From the NCBI RefSeq assembly GCF_024168485.1, contig NZ_JALJVY010000007.1, positions 186,001 to 250,000 of the forward strand: DNA of 64,000 bases. The letters run 5' to 3'. Position numbers and translations under genes: made by a program. Positions 1-8,262 of the stretch are shown here, one piece after another. How positions within the stretch are numbered: position 1 is the stretch's first letter; each line of letters opens with the position of its first letter. The notes below the pieces were generated by a model that had not been told where the DNA came from, made no database searches, and worked only from the letters and a program-made list of their open reading frames with translations. This DNA is from Sphingobium sp. OAS761 (GTDB lineage Bacteria; Pseudomonadota; Alphaproteobacteria; Sphingomonadales; Sphingomonadaceae).

Positions 1-401
1 GGACCATGGAGCAGGCGCTCCAGGAAACTGCCGATCGCCTGGGCACGCCGGAGTTCCAGTTCTTCGTCATCACCCTGGCTATCCAGCGGGAAACGGGCGG
101 CAATCTGGCCGAGACATTGTCCAACCTGGCCACCGTCCTGCGCCAGCGCGCGCAGATGAAGCTGAAGATACGTGCCATGTCGTCGGAATCGAAAGCTTCC
201 GCCTATATTATCGGCGTGCTGCCGTTCCTGGTGTTCGGCATGATCTGTTACATCAATTACAATTATATGAGCCCCTTCTTCACGCCGGATCCGGCAGGGC
301 TCTTCGGCCTGTCCACGATGCAGGTCATCGGCATCGGCGGCATGTGCTGGATGGGCATTGGCGCATTCATCATGGCCCAGATGGTCAATTTCGAAATCTG
401 A
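1..401 (+). CDS. tadB: Tad/Flp pilus assembly inner-membrane protein TadB (C-terminal part)
   Basis: The frame is already open at the left edge, so only the last ~131 residues are seen. They contain the end of a type II secretion F (GspF/T2SSF) domain (the ETGGNLAETLSNLA segment is typical of TadB) followed by two hydrophobic segments ending in MAQMVNFEI. TadB is an inner-membrane platform protein of the Tad system that exports and assembles Flp pilins. It lies 19 nt upstream of tadC, so the two are probably cotranscribed. Family identity is firm; the start lies outside the window. Confidence 0.9.
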   Translation, partial: TMEQALQETADRLGTPEFQFFVITLAIQRETGGNLAETLSNLATVLRQRAQMKLKIRAMSSESKASAYIIGVLPFLVFGMICYINYNYMSPFFTPDPAGLFGLSTMQVIGIGGMCWMGIGAFIMAQMVNFEI

Positions 402-420
402 GCGGGAGGGAAGAAAGACA

Positions 421-1410
421 ATGGATGCGCCCACCCCCGCAGGCACGCTCTTCGGCCTGACCGCAACCGATTTCGGGACGCTGCTGGCTGCGCTCGCGAC
501 CCTGGCCGTACTGTTCGCGCTCTATGCCGTGATGACGGTACGCGATCCGATGGCCAAGCGCGTGAAGGCGCTCAACGAACGGCGCGAACAGTTGAAGGCC
601 GGCATCACCGCTTCTACCGCCAAGCGCCGTGCCAGCCTGGTTCGCAAGAACCAGACGACCGACCAGATGCGGTCCTTCCTTTCCAGCCTGAAGGTGTTGC
701 AGGACGACCAGCTCAAGGACGCGCAGATTCGTCTTGCGCAAGCGGGTATCCGATCGAAGGATTGGGCCGTCGCGGTCATCTTCGGTCGCATGATCCTGCC
801 GATTCTGCTGGGCGGTCTTGCAGCTATCCTGCTCTACGGCGTCGGCATTCAGCCCGAATGGGGGCCGATGAAGCGCTTCTTCGCCTTCGCGGTGGTGCTG
901 CTGCTCGCCTACAAGGCCCCGGACATCTACATCGACAACAAGGTGCAGAAGCGGTCCGCGATGATCCGCAAGGGTCTTCCGGACGCGCTCGACCTGCTGG
1001 TCATTTGCGCCGAGGCTGGCCTGACGGTCGACGCCGCGTTCAACCGCGTCGCGCGCGAACTGGGCAAGGCCTATCCCGAGCTGGGCGACGAGTTCCAGTT
1101 GACCGCGATCGAACTGAGCTTCCTGACGGAACGCCGCATGGCGTTCGAAAACCTGGCGACCCGCGTAAAACTGGACGCGGTGAAGGGCGTGGTCACGACC
1201 ATGATCCAGACCGAAAAATACGGTACGCCGCTTGCCAGCGCGCTGCGCGTTCTGTCCGCCGAGTTCCGCCATGAACGCATGATGCGCGCGGAAGAAAAGG
1301 CCGCACGGCTGCCCGCGATCATGACAGTGCCGCTGATTCTCTTCATTCTGCCGACGCTGTTCGTCGTCATCCTGGGTCCGGCCGCCTGTTCGATCAGCAC
1401 CGCTTTCTAA
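421..1410 (+). CDS. tadC: Tad/Flp pilus assembly inner-membrane protein TadC
   Basis: A 329-residue protein, normal for TadC. It has an N-terminal membrane segment (about residues 16-38), a second hydrophobic stretch in the middle, a T2SSF domain over about residues 180-310 (PDALDLLVICAEAGLTVD is characteristic) and a C-terminal membrane anchor. With TadB it forms the platform on which the TadA ATPase acts to extrude Flp pili. The ATG at 421 was chosen over an upstream in-frame codon at 358 because GGGAGGGAAG sits just in front and because 358 would overlap tadB. It appears to be the last gene of the tad operon; the Flp pilin genes of this window are ~25 kb away. Confidence 0.92.
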   Translation: MDAPTPAGTLFGLTATDFGTLLAALATLAVLFALYAVMTVRDPMAKRVKALNERREQLKAGITASTAKRRASLVRKNQTTDQMRSFLSSLKVLQDDQLKDAQIRLAQAGIRSKDWAVAVIFGRMILPILLGGLAAILLYGVGIQPEWGPMKRFFAFAVVLLLAYKAPDIYIDNKVQKRSAMIRKGLPDALDLLVICAEAGLTVDAAFNRVARELGKAYPELGDEFQLTAIELSFLTERRMAFENLATRVKLDAVKGVVTTMIQTEKYGTPLASALRVLSAEFRHERMMRAEEKAARLPAIMTVPLILFILPTLFVVILGPAACSISTAF

Positions 1411-1416
1411 AAAAAT

Positions 1417-1463
1417 CCGCGAGAAAGAGGGGACGCTGCCGTAGCGTCGCCTCTTTCCCGCGG
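1417..1463. terminator. long inverted repeat after tadC
   Basis: The two arms (about 1417-1436 and 1443-1463) form a long, slightly imperfect stem beginning CCGCGAGAAAGAGG. No U-run follows on the plus strand, but six A residues precede it (1410-1415), which would be the U-run for minus-strand transcription. It probably marks the end of the tad transcript, but the direction of termination is unclear. Confidence 0.45.
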
Positions 1464-1542
1464 AGGATCGTTCCATCCAGCCTACTGGACAGGGCGATTT
1501 TCATCCTATTTCATGGCGTCGATAATCATGAGAGAGGATCGC

Positions 1543-1962
1543 ATGACACCCATTCGTATCGTCGCCGCCGTCGCGCTTGCCACGCTGGGCGCGTTGCCGG
1601 CCATGGCCGCGCAACCCATCACCGGTCGCTGGGCAACGGTCGACGGCAAGGCCATCGTCAATATTGCGCCCTGTGGACGGCAACTGTGCGGCCGGATCGA
1701 GAAAATCGTCAAGCCGACGCCCGGACGCCCGCAGACCGACATCAAGAATCCGAACCCCGCGCTTCGATCCAAGCCGCTGACCGGCCTCGCCCTGCTATCC
1801 GATTTCTCCGACGCCGGGGATCTGTGGAAGGGGACGATCTACGATCCGGAAAGCGGCAAGAGCTACAACAGCAAGGTCAGCCGCAACAAGGACGGGACGC
1901 TGAAGGTACAGGGCTGCATCGCCTTTTTCTGCAAGACGCAAACGTGGACGCCTATGCGATGA
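1543..1962 (+). CDS. DUF2147 family secreted protein
   Basis: 139 residues with a signal peptide (MTPIRIVAAVALATLGA...AMAAQ, cleavage near residue 23) and a DUF2147 body: the opening ITGRWATVDGKAIVNIAPCG, a Cys pair around CGRQLCG and the terminal FFCKTQTWTPMR. Members are small periplasmic or exported proteins whose biochemical role is unknown. The ATG at 1543 is preferred over those at 1513/1528 because AGAGGA lies 5 nt upstream and it puts the signal peptide at the N-terminus. It stands alone and converges on the racemase gene. Confidence 0.8.
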   Translation: MTPIRIVAAVALATLGALPAMAAQPITGRWATVDGKAIVNIAPCGRQLCGRIEKIVKPTPGRPQTDIKNPNPALRSKPLTGLALLSDFSDAGDLWKGTIYDPESGKSYNSKVSRNKDGTLKVQGCIAFFCKTQTWTPMR

Positions 1963-1978
1963 AGCGATACGCCCCCTG

Positions 1979-2668
1979 TCAGCCCAGGATGAATTCGACG
2001 CCTGCCTTGGCGTGAATGCTGGTGCAATCGTAGATCGGCAGGACATTGGCCTTCACGTCGACGATCAGTTCCAGTTCCGTGCAGGCCAGAACAGCAGCCT
2101 GCACGTCCTGCTTGGCGATGTCGGTCAGGGCGGTTTTCATGAAGCGTTCCGACGCCTTGTTGATCCGCCCCACCGACAGTTCGTCATACATGATGCTGTT
2201 GATGTGATCGGCCAGTCCGGCATCGGGCGGTAGCAGGGAGATGCCGTGGCCGACGAGCCGCTGGCGGTAGAATTTCTCCATCATGACATTGCGGGTACCC
2301 AGCAGCGCCGCACTGGTCACGCCGTCCGCCTTCATCGCCTGCCCCACGACATCGGCAATGTGAATGACGGGGATCGATACGGCCGCCTGCACCCGGTCAT
2401 GGACGCGGTGCATGGAATTGGCGCAGATCAGCAGCGCACCCGCCTCCGCCGCTTCCAGGCGCCGGGCCGCCGCGACCAGCGGTCCGGAGGCGCAATCCCA
2501 ATCGTCGTCGGACACACACCGCGCCACAGCGGCGAAATCCAGGCTCTCTATCGCCAACGGGGCGCTGTGCAGGCCGCCACGAGCGCGCTGCACGGCTTCG
2601 TTGATGATCTGGTAGTAGCGGGCGGTGGATGCCCAGCTCATGCCGCCGATCAGACCCAGTTTCCGCAT
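1979..2668 (-). CDS. aspartate/glutamate racemase family protein
   Basis: 229 residues, the usual size for PLP-independent Asp/Glu racemases (YgeA/RacX-like). The family pattern is present: N-terminal LGLIGGMSW, first catalytic Cys at residue 82 in ICANSMH and second catalytic Cys at residue 196 in LACTELEL. The two cysteines act as acid/base pair to invert the alpha carbon; substrate cannot be read from sequence (Asp or a broad amino-acid racemase). AAGGGGACGGA precedes the ATG. It lies downstream of pntB on the same strand but is separated from it by a strong terminator, so it likely has its own promoter or depends on read-through. Confidence 0.82.
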   Translation of the reverse strand: MRKLGLIGGMSWASTARYYQIINEAVQRARGGLHSAPLAIESLDFAAVARCVSDDDWDCASGPLVAAARRLEAAEAGALLICANSMHRVHDRVQAAVSIPVIHIADVVGQAMKADGVTSAALLGTRNVMMEKFYRQRLVGHGISLLPPDAGLADHINSIMYDELSVGRINKASERFMKTALTDIAKQDVQAAVLACTELELIVDVKANVLPIYDCTSIHAKAGVEFILG

Positions 2669-2689
2669 TCCGTCCCCTTGCGCGCCAGA

Positions 2690-2730
2690 AAAGAAAAAGG
2701 GACGGCCGGGCGAACTGCCCCGCCGTCCCT
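2690..2730 (-). terminator. intrinsic terminator of the pnt operon
   Basis: On the minus strand an 8-bp stem (GGGACGGC at 2722-2729 in complement, pairing with 2699-2706) is followed by a U-rich run TTTTTCTTTT. It lies 24 nt after the pntB stop and ends about 20 nt before the racemase ATG. Confidence 0.85.
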
Positions 2731-2753
2731 TCGATGGTTAGGGGAAGCCCCCC

Positions 2754-4208
2754 TTAGTGGGCAAGCGCCTTGACGATTTCCTCGACCATCTTCTTCGCAT
2801 CGGCCAGCAGCATCATCGTGTTGTCCATGTAGAAGACTTCATTGTCGACGCCGGCATAGCCGGCACCGCCCATGGAGCGCTTCACGAACAGCACCGACTT
2901 GGCGTTGGCGACGTCCAGGATGGGCATGCCGTAGATAGGCGAGCTCTTGTCGGTCTTGGCCGCCGGGTTGGTCACGTCGTTGGCGCCGATGACGAAGGCG
3001 ACGTCGGCCTGACCGAATTCGCTGTTGATGTCCTCGAGTTCGAACACCTCGTCATAGGGCACGTTCGCCTCGGCCAGCAGCACGTTCATGTGACCGGGCA
3101 TGCGGCCTGCCACCGGATGGATGGCATATTTGACGCTGACGCCTTCCTTCTTGAGCATGTCGCCCATCTCGCGCAGGGCATGCTGCGCCTGGCTGACCGC
3201 CATGCCATAGCCCGGCACGATGATGACGCTGTCGGCCTGCGCCATGAGGAATGCGGCATCCTCCGCCGAACCGCGCTTGTACGCACGGTCGATGGCCGCA
3301 CCACCGGCACCGGAAGGACCGGCTTCGGATCCGAAGCCGCCGGCAATCACGGACAGGAAGCCGCGGTTCATCGCCTTGCACATGATATAGGACAGGATCG
3401 CACCCGACGAACCCACCAGCGCGCCGGTGATGATCATCGCCGTGTTGCCAAGGGTGAAGCCCATGGCGGCGGCGGCCCAGCCCGAATAGCTGTTCAGCAT
3501 GGAAACCACGACCGGCATGTCCGCGCCGCCGATGGGGATGATCAGCAGGAAACCGATGATGAAGCTGAGGGCCGTCACGGTCCAGAATACCCAGGGGCTC
3601 TGATCGGTGACGAAATAGGCGATCAGGCCGAGGATGACTGCCAGCGTACCGAAGTTCAGCACATGGCGTCCCGGCAGCATGATCGGCTTGCCCGACATGT
3701 TGCCGTTGAGCTTCAGGAAGGCGATGACCGAACCCGAGAAGGTGATCGCGCCGATCGCCACGCCCAGTCCCATCTCGATCCGGCTGGCGTTGTGGATTTC
3801 GCCTGTCAGCGCATCCAGAATGCCGAAAGCACCGGGATTGAGATAGGCGGCGGCGCCTACCAGCACGGCGGCCAGGCCCACGAGGCTGTGGAACGCGGCG
3901 ACCAATTGCGGCATCGCCGTCATCTCGATCTTGCGTGCGATGACAAAGCCGATGCCGCCGCCTACGACGATGGCGCCGATGATTTCCGGCAGGCTTACAA
4001 CGTCATGCGTGTAGAGCGTCGTCCCGACGGCGATCGCCATGCCGGCCATGCCCATGCGGTTGCCCCGCCGCGACGAGGCCGGGCTGGACAAGCCGCGCAG
4101 GGCCAGGATGAAAAGGATGCCGGCGATCAGATAGGCAAGCGCGACGAAGGGCGACGCTGCCACCCCCTCCGCGCCGGCGGCTGCCATGGCGGTGATGGTC
4201 TGGAGCAT
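2754..4208 (-). CDS. pntB: NAD(P) transhydrogenase subunit beta
   Basis: 484 residues. The N-terminal half is a bundle of hydrophobic helices (domain II part); the C-terminal ~180 residues form the NADP(H)-binding domain III with VPGYGMAVSQAQ near residue 330, the family's nucleotide loop. With PntA1/PntA2 it couples proton entry to hydride transfer from NADH to NADP+ in the inner membrane. The start is the ATG at 4208, which overlaps the pntA2 stop as TGATG, indicating translational coupling; the frame extends further upstream but that part lies within pntA2. Confidence 0.96.
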   Translation of the reverse strand: MLQTITAMAAAGAEGVAASPFVALAYLIAGILFILALRGLSSPASSRRGNRMGMAGMAIAVGTTLYTHDVVSLPEIIGAIVVGGGIGFVIARKIEMTAMPQLVAAFHSLVGLAAVLVGAAAYLNPGAFGILDALTGEIHNASRIEMGLGVAIGAITFSGSVIAFLKLNGNMSGKPIMLPGRHVLNFGTLAVILGLIAYFVTDQSPWVFWTVTALSFIIGFLLIIPIGGADMPVVVSMLNSYSGWAAAAMGFTLGNTAMIITGALVGSSGAILSYIMCKAMNRGFLSVIAGGFGSEAGPSGAGGAAIDRAYKRGSAEDAAFLMAQADSVIIVPGYGMAVSQAQHALREMGDMLKKEGVSVKYAIHPVAGRMPGHMNVLLAEANVPYDEVFELEDINSEFGQADVAFVIGANDVTNPAAKTDKSSPIYGMPILDVANAKSVLFVKRSMGGAGYAGVDNEVFYMDNTMMLLADAKKMVEEIVKALAH

Positions 4209-4492
4209 CACTTGCGCTCCTTCTTCTTGTACATGGCCAGCATGCGTTCGGTGACCGCGAAGCCGCCGAAGATGTTGACGCTGGCGAAGACGACCGCGAG
4301 CAGGCCAAGAACCTTGGCGGCCATGCTGCCCGCTTCGGCCGATGCGACCAGCGCGCCGACGATGATGACGGAAGAGATGGCGTTGGTTACGGCCATCAGC
4401 GGCGTATGGAGCGCCGGCGTCACCGACCACACCACATAATAGCCGACGAAGCACGCCAGCACGAAAATCGACAGGATGGAGATGAAGTCCAT
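4208..4492 (-). CDS. pntA2: NAD(P) transhydrogenase subunit alpha, membrane part
   Basis: 94 residues with three hydrophobic segments (starting MDFISILSIFVLACFVGYY) and a basic tail MYKKKERK. This is the separate membrane piece of the alpha subunit (domain II, N-terminal part) found in alphaproteobacteria such as Rhodospirillum, where PntA is split into two genes. The ATG at 4492 has TAGGAACG in front. An in-frame upstream codon at 4522 gives a non-conserved extension. Confidence 0.93.
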   Translation of the reverse strand: MDFISILSIFVLACFVGYYVVWSVTPALHTPLMAVTNAISSVIIVGALVASAEAGSMAAKVLGLLAVVFASVNIFGGFAVTERMLAMYKKKERK

Positions 4493-4578
4493 CGTTCCTA
4501 CTCCCTGTTCGCCCCCGTTCAAGGCAGAGGCGTTACCACGCGCGCCGTCCCCTGCGGACAGCCGCGCGCCCCATGCAC

Positions 4579-5700
4579 TCAGCCCAGAAGCCGCTCGTTG
4601 ACGACCTTGCCACCCTGCGTCAGGCGAATGGCATTGCCGATTTCCTCGTCCAGTACCGGCGCATTCTTTTCCTTGTCCCAGAAGGCGGACAGGAAATTGT
4701 AGAGATTGCGCGAGAACAGTGCCGACGTGTCGGCGGCGAGGCGCGAAGGCACGTTGCGATGCCCCACGATCTTGACGCCGTGGCGCTCGACCACTTCGCC
4801 GGCGACCGCGCCCTCGACATTGCCGCCCTGCTCGACCGCCAGGTCGACGATCACGCTGCCCGGCTTCATCGACGCCAGTTGCGCGTCCGAAATCAGGCGC
4901 GGCGCGGGCCGGCCGGGGATGAGCGCGGTAGTGATGACGATGTCCTGCTTGGCGATGTGGCTGGACACGAGTTCGGCCTGAGCCGCCTTGTACTCGTCCG
5001 ACATCTCGGTGGCGTAACCGCCCGAACCCTCGCCTTCGATACCCTTGACGCTTTCGACGAAAATCGCCTTGGCACCAAGCGATTCTATCTGCTCCTTGGT
5101 GGCGGAGCGAACGTCGGTCGCCGACACCTGGGCGCCCAGCCGCTTGGCGGTGGCGATCGCCTGGAGACCCGCAACGCCCACGCCCATCACGAAGACCTTG
5201 GCGGCCGACACAGTGCCGGCTGCCGTCATCATCATCGGGAAGGCGCGGCCATATTCATAGGCCGCGTCGAGTACCGCCTTGTAGCCCGACAAGTTGGACT
5301 GCGACGAGAGGATGTCCATGGATTGCGCGCGGGTGATGCGCGGCATGAATTCCATCGCCAGCGCCTCGAACCCCGCAGATGCATAGGCATCGACGCGCGC
5401 GCGATCCCCGAACGGATTGAGGCCCGCCGCGATCCAGGCGCCCGGCTTCGCGCCGGCCAGGCTGGTCGGTTCGGGACCCTGCACGCCCAGGATGATGTCA
5501 GCGCCCGCCAACGTCGCCGCGCGATCCGCCACGACGGCACCGGCCGCCGCATAGTCGGCATCGGCGATGGAGGCGGTAAGGCCAGCCCCCTGCTCGACCG
5601 CCATTTCGGCACCCAGCGCCTTGAATTTCTTGACCGTTTCCGGTGTCGCCGCAACCCGGCGTTCGCCAGGCGCCAGTTCCTTAACCACTGCGATTTTCAT
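4579..5700 (-). CDS. pntA1: NAD(P) transhydrogenase subunit alpha, NAD-binding part
   Basis: 373 residues forming domain I, the soluble NAD(H)-binding subunit. It starts MKIAVVKELAPGERRVA, contains the Rossmann glycine motif GVGVAGLQAIA near residue 175 and ends KVVNERLLG. It belongs to the alanine dehydrogenase/PNT superfamily. The ATG at 5700 was chosen because it aligns with the family N-terminus; an in-frame GTG at 5712 adds only four residues. It is the second gene of a four-gene minus-strand unit. Confidence 0.95.
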   Translation of the reverse strand: MKIAVVKELAPGERRVAATPETVKKFKALGAEMAVEQGAGLTASIADADYAAAGAVVADRAATLAGADIILGVQGPEPTSLAGAKPGAWIAAGLNPFGDRARVDAYASAGFEALAMEFMPRITRAQSMDILSSQSNLSGYKAVLDAAYEYGRAFPMMMTAAGTVSAAKVFVMGVGVAGLQAIATAKRLGAQVSATDVRSATKEQIESLGAKAIFVESVKGIEGEGSGGYATEMSDEYKAAQAELVSSHIAKQDIVITTALIPGRPAPRLISDAQLASMKPGSVIVDLAVEQGGNVEGAVAGEVVERHGVKIVGHRNVPSRLAADTSALFSRNLYNFLSAFWDKEKNAPVLDEEIGNAIRLTQGGKVVNERLLG

Positions 5701-5736
5701 TCTAACCTGCACCCCCTCTTATCGTCGGCCTTATAT

Positions 5737-5862
5737 TCAGCTCGAAATCAGCAGCACGACGATGGCAGCGACGACAACGCTGGCGATAGTGCCCCATTTC
5801 ATGAGGCCAACAAACGAATGATAGGTCTGGTTCGCGCTCTTCATTTGTCCCTCGGACGTCAT
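5737..5862 (-). CDS. aa3-type cytochrome oxidase subunit IV-like peptide
   Basis: A 41-residue protein, too short for routine ORF filters but well formed: AAGGGGAAGGCG before the ATG, a soluble head with QTYHSFVGLMKWG and one C-terminal membrane helix (TIASVVVAAIVVLLISS). This pattern fits the bacterial COX4-like small subunit family (PF07835-type), commonly found directly upstream of pntA in alphaproteobacteria, which is also its place here (36 nt upstream of pntA1). Whether it serves the oxidase or the transhydrogenase is unknown. Confidence 0.8.
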   Translation of the reverse strand: MTSEGQMKSANQTYHSFVGLMKWGTIASVVVAAIVVLLISS

Positions 5863-6013
5863 ACGCCTTCCCCTTCCTGCGACTGTGGCGGTCCTCTTAT
5901 CCTGTCCCGCCTTCCCCCTCAACCCGAAGACGCACAAGAAAATCTTTTGCGGTTAAGCGCACTTTTACCGGCGCGCGCTAGCGTCATCCGCCTGTGGCAA
6001 TCGAGGGGTAGGA

Positions 6014-7462
6014 ATGGCGCGCGAGGGCGTACCGATGCTGATGCTGATCGACGATGAACCGGCGCAGAGACGGCTGGTGTCGGCGCTCGCCGCGCGCGCC
6101 GGCTGGCGCACCGTCTTCGCGGGCGACGGCGAAACCGCCATAGCGATGCTGGGCACGCAAGACGGCATGATGCTGGATGCGGTGCTGCTGGATCAGTGGA
6201 GCCCGGACTATGAACCGTCCGGCCTGATCCGCGAAATCCGAGCGCGTCGCCCTGCGCTACCCATCCTGATCCTGACCGCGCATAATAGTGTGGCCGTTGC
6301 CGTCGATGCCATGCGGGCGGGCGCGACGGACTATCTGTCGAAGCCCATTGCGCCCGACCGTCTGCTCGCGGCGCTCAACGCGACCTTGGCCGACGAAGCG
6401 GCGCGCGGCGAACTGCGTCCGTTGACGGAAAAGATCACCGCACCGCTGTCATTCGAGGATGTTGTCGGGTCCGCACCCCAATTCCGTGCCGCGCTGGCGA
6501 TTGCGGCCAAAGCCGCACGCGCGCGCGTCCCTGTCCTGATCGAAGGCGAAAGCGGCGTGGGCAAGGACGTGATCGCGCGCGCAATTCACGCGGCCTCGCC
6601 CCGCTACCGGCAGGCGATGGTGACCGTCAATTGCGGCGCCATTCCCGCAAATCTGGTCGAATCGGAACTGTTCGGCCATGAACGGGGCGCCTTTACCGGC
6701 GCTTTCGACCGCCATGTGGGCAAATTCGCCGCAGCCGACATGGGCACCATCTTCCTTGACGAAGTCAGCGAGATGCCGCTCGACGCCCAGGTGAAGCTGC
6801 TTCGCGTCCTTCAGGACGGTGAAGTGCAACCGATCGGTGCCCGTCGCCCCCTCCACGTCGATGTTCGCGTCATTGCCGCGACCAACAAGCGCCTGTCGGA
6901 GGAGATAGAAGCCGGCCGCTTCCGTGAAGACCTCTATTACCGGCTGAATGTCGTGCAGTTGACGGTGCCGCCACTGCGCGAAAGGTCGGGCGACATCCCC
7001 GCCCTGTGCCGTCATCTGCTCGCCCGCATCGCGGGACAGCCCGGACTGCGCAGCCTGGGCCTGACCGACGAGGCGCTTGAACTGTTGATCAAGCACCCCT
7101 GGCCCGGCAATGTTCGCCAGTTGCAGAACGCCCTGTTCCGCGCGGCGGTGCTATGCGAGGGCGATGCGCTCACGCCCCAGGATTTCCCGCAGATCGCGAC
7201 CCAGATCGCGGCCGGACAGGCCGCCGAACCGGTCGCGCTGCGGCCGCATGCGAGCGCGCATCCGCATCGTGACGGCGCCGGCATCACCCTGTTCGAGGGC
7301 GACGGCCATGTCCGCCAGCTCGCGGAGATAGAGGCCGATGTGATACGCCTCGCCATCGGGCACTACAGGGGACGCATGACAGAGGTTGCGCGCCGGCTCG
7401 GCATCGGGCGTTCGACGCTCTACCGCAAGCTGGCGGAGTTGGGAATCGACAGCGCGGCCTGA
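6014..7462 (+). CDS. NtrC-family sigma-54-dependent response regulator
   Basis: 482 residues. Receiver domain 8-125 with acidic pair DD 13-14, candidate phospho-Asp 60 and Lys110 (YLSKP). AAA+ domain about 147-380 with Walker A GESGVGKD (178-185), the sigma-54-contact loop GAFTGA (225-230) and Walker B FLDE (247-250). C-terminal Fis-type helix-turn-helix about 437-480 ([16 protein letters not shown]). It should activate sigma-54 promoters when phosphorylated. The spacing after Asp60 is unusual (Pro at +4 but Gly at +10 instead of +8). No histidine kinase is adjacent, so partner and regulon are unknown. GGGGTAGGA supports the start. Confidence 0.93.
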   Translation: MAREGVPMLMLIDDEPAQRRLVSALAARAGWRTVFAGDGETAIAMLGTQDGMMLDAVLLDQWSPDYEPSGLIREIRARRPALPILILTAHNSVAVAVDAMRAGATDYLSKPIAPDRLLAALNATLADEAARGELRPLTEKITAPLSFEDVVGSAPQFRAALAIAAKAARARVPVLIEGESGVGKDVIARAIHAASPRYRQAMVTVNCGAIPANLVESELFGHERGAFTGAFDRHVGKFAAADMGTIFLDEVSEMPLDAQVKLLRVLQDGEVQPIGARRPLHVDVRVIAATNKRLSEEIEAGRFREDLYYRLNVVQLTVPPLRERSGDIPALCRHLLARIAGQPGLRSLGLTDEALELLIKHPWPGNVRQLQNALFRAAVLCEGDALTPQDFPQIATQIAAGQAAEPVALRPHASAHPHRDGAGITLFEGDGHVRQLAEIEADVIRLAIGHYRGRMTEVARRLGIGRSTLYRKLAELGIDSAA

Positions 7463-7527
7463 ACCGGCCACCGTGCCCGTGCGGTTACGACGTTGAAATC
7501 TCGTTCCGCCTATGCTTTGGATCAGGG

Positions 7528-8154
7528 ATGAAACATGGTCTGATCGTCGCGTGCCTCCCCGCCCTGCTGCTCGTTGGATGCGGCCGTGCCGAACCCGTAG
7601 CGGACATGCCGACCCAGGAAGAGCTGGCGGCCGCGGCCAATGCCGCCGCAGCCAATGCCATCGCGAATACGCAGGCCGCCGACGAGCCTGAAAATCGGAC
7701 CTACGTCAATCAGGAGCGTGGGTTTTCCGTGACGCTGCCCGAAGGATGGCGCAAGGACGAACAGGCCAGCAACGCCGACGGCATCGTCTATCAGGATCCC
7801 GGCGCGGGCGCGGACGTCCGCATATTCTGGCAGAAAAACAACGACGACCAGACGTTGCAGCAGATCGTGGAGGCGGTGAGCAGCGGCGCCGAAGGCGTCG
7901 ACGGCGATTTCGTGGGCGAAAACGAATATCGCGGCACGGCCAATGACGGCGAAGGCAACAATGTCGCGGTTCGCCTGCTGCGACGGCCGGACGGATCGAT
8001 CGTCACCGCAACCTTCGTCTACCCCGAAATGCTGAGCGAACAATATCAGGGGATCGCCGAAAAATTGCTCGACAGCCTGCATGTTTTCGTCCCGAGCCAG
8101 AAAGACGTCCTGACCGACCCTGAAAGTCAGGCCGACAACGCAACCCGGCCCTGA
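7528..8154 (+). CDS. lipoprotein with PsbP/DcrB-like domain
   Basis: 208 residues. A lipobox (ALLLVGC, lipidated Cys18) is followed by a long Ala/Asn-rich linker (about 30-55), then a folded domain starting ERGFSVTLPEGWRKD, a pattern shared by PsbP/Mog1/DcrB-like proteins. It is probably an envelope lipoprotein; no enzyme motif is visible and no function can be assigned. GGATCAGGG precedes the ATG. It sits alone between a regulator and the convergent TetR gene. Confidence 0.7.
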   Translation: MKHGLIVACLPALLLVGCGRAEPVADMPTQEELAAAANAAAANAIANTQAADEPENRTYVNQERGFSVTLPEGWRKDEQASNADGIVYQDPGAGADVRIFWQKNNDDQTLQQIVEAVSSGAEGVDGDFVGENEYRGTANDGEGNNVAVRLLRRPDGSIVTATFVYPEMLSEQYQGIAEKLLDSLHVFVPSQKDVLTDPESQADNATRP

Positions 8155-8262
8155 CACGGCCCTGTCGCCGTCAGTCTGGCAAGCTGGATCGCGACAAACC
8201 GCTTTTCCATTTCCGGCTTCGGACCGCCCGGCAGCGACGTCCGTCATGGCCGGATACTTCGC

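Noticed and set aside
1417..1463. Reading the hairpin after tadC as a standard plus-strand intrinsic terminator
   Set aside because: There is no U-run downstream; it is kept only as an inverted repeat of uncertain direction.
2757..4439. 560-codon open frame on the plus strand
   Set aside because: It is antisense to pntB, with His/Arg/Asp-rich composition produced by high-GC codon bias; pntB motifs are unmistakable.
4573..6057. 494-codon open frame on the plus strand
   Set aside because: Antisense to pntA1 and the small COX4-like gene and runs into the start of the response regulator; composition is artefactual.
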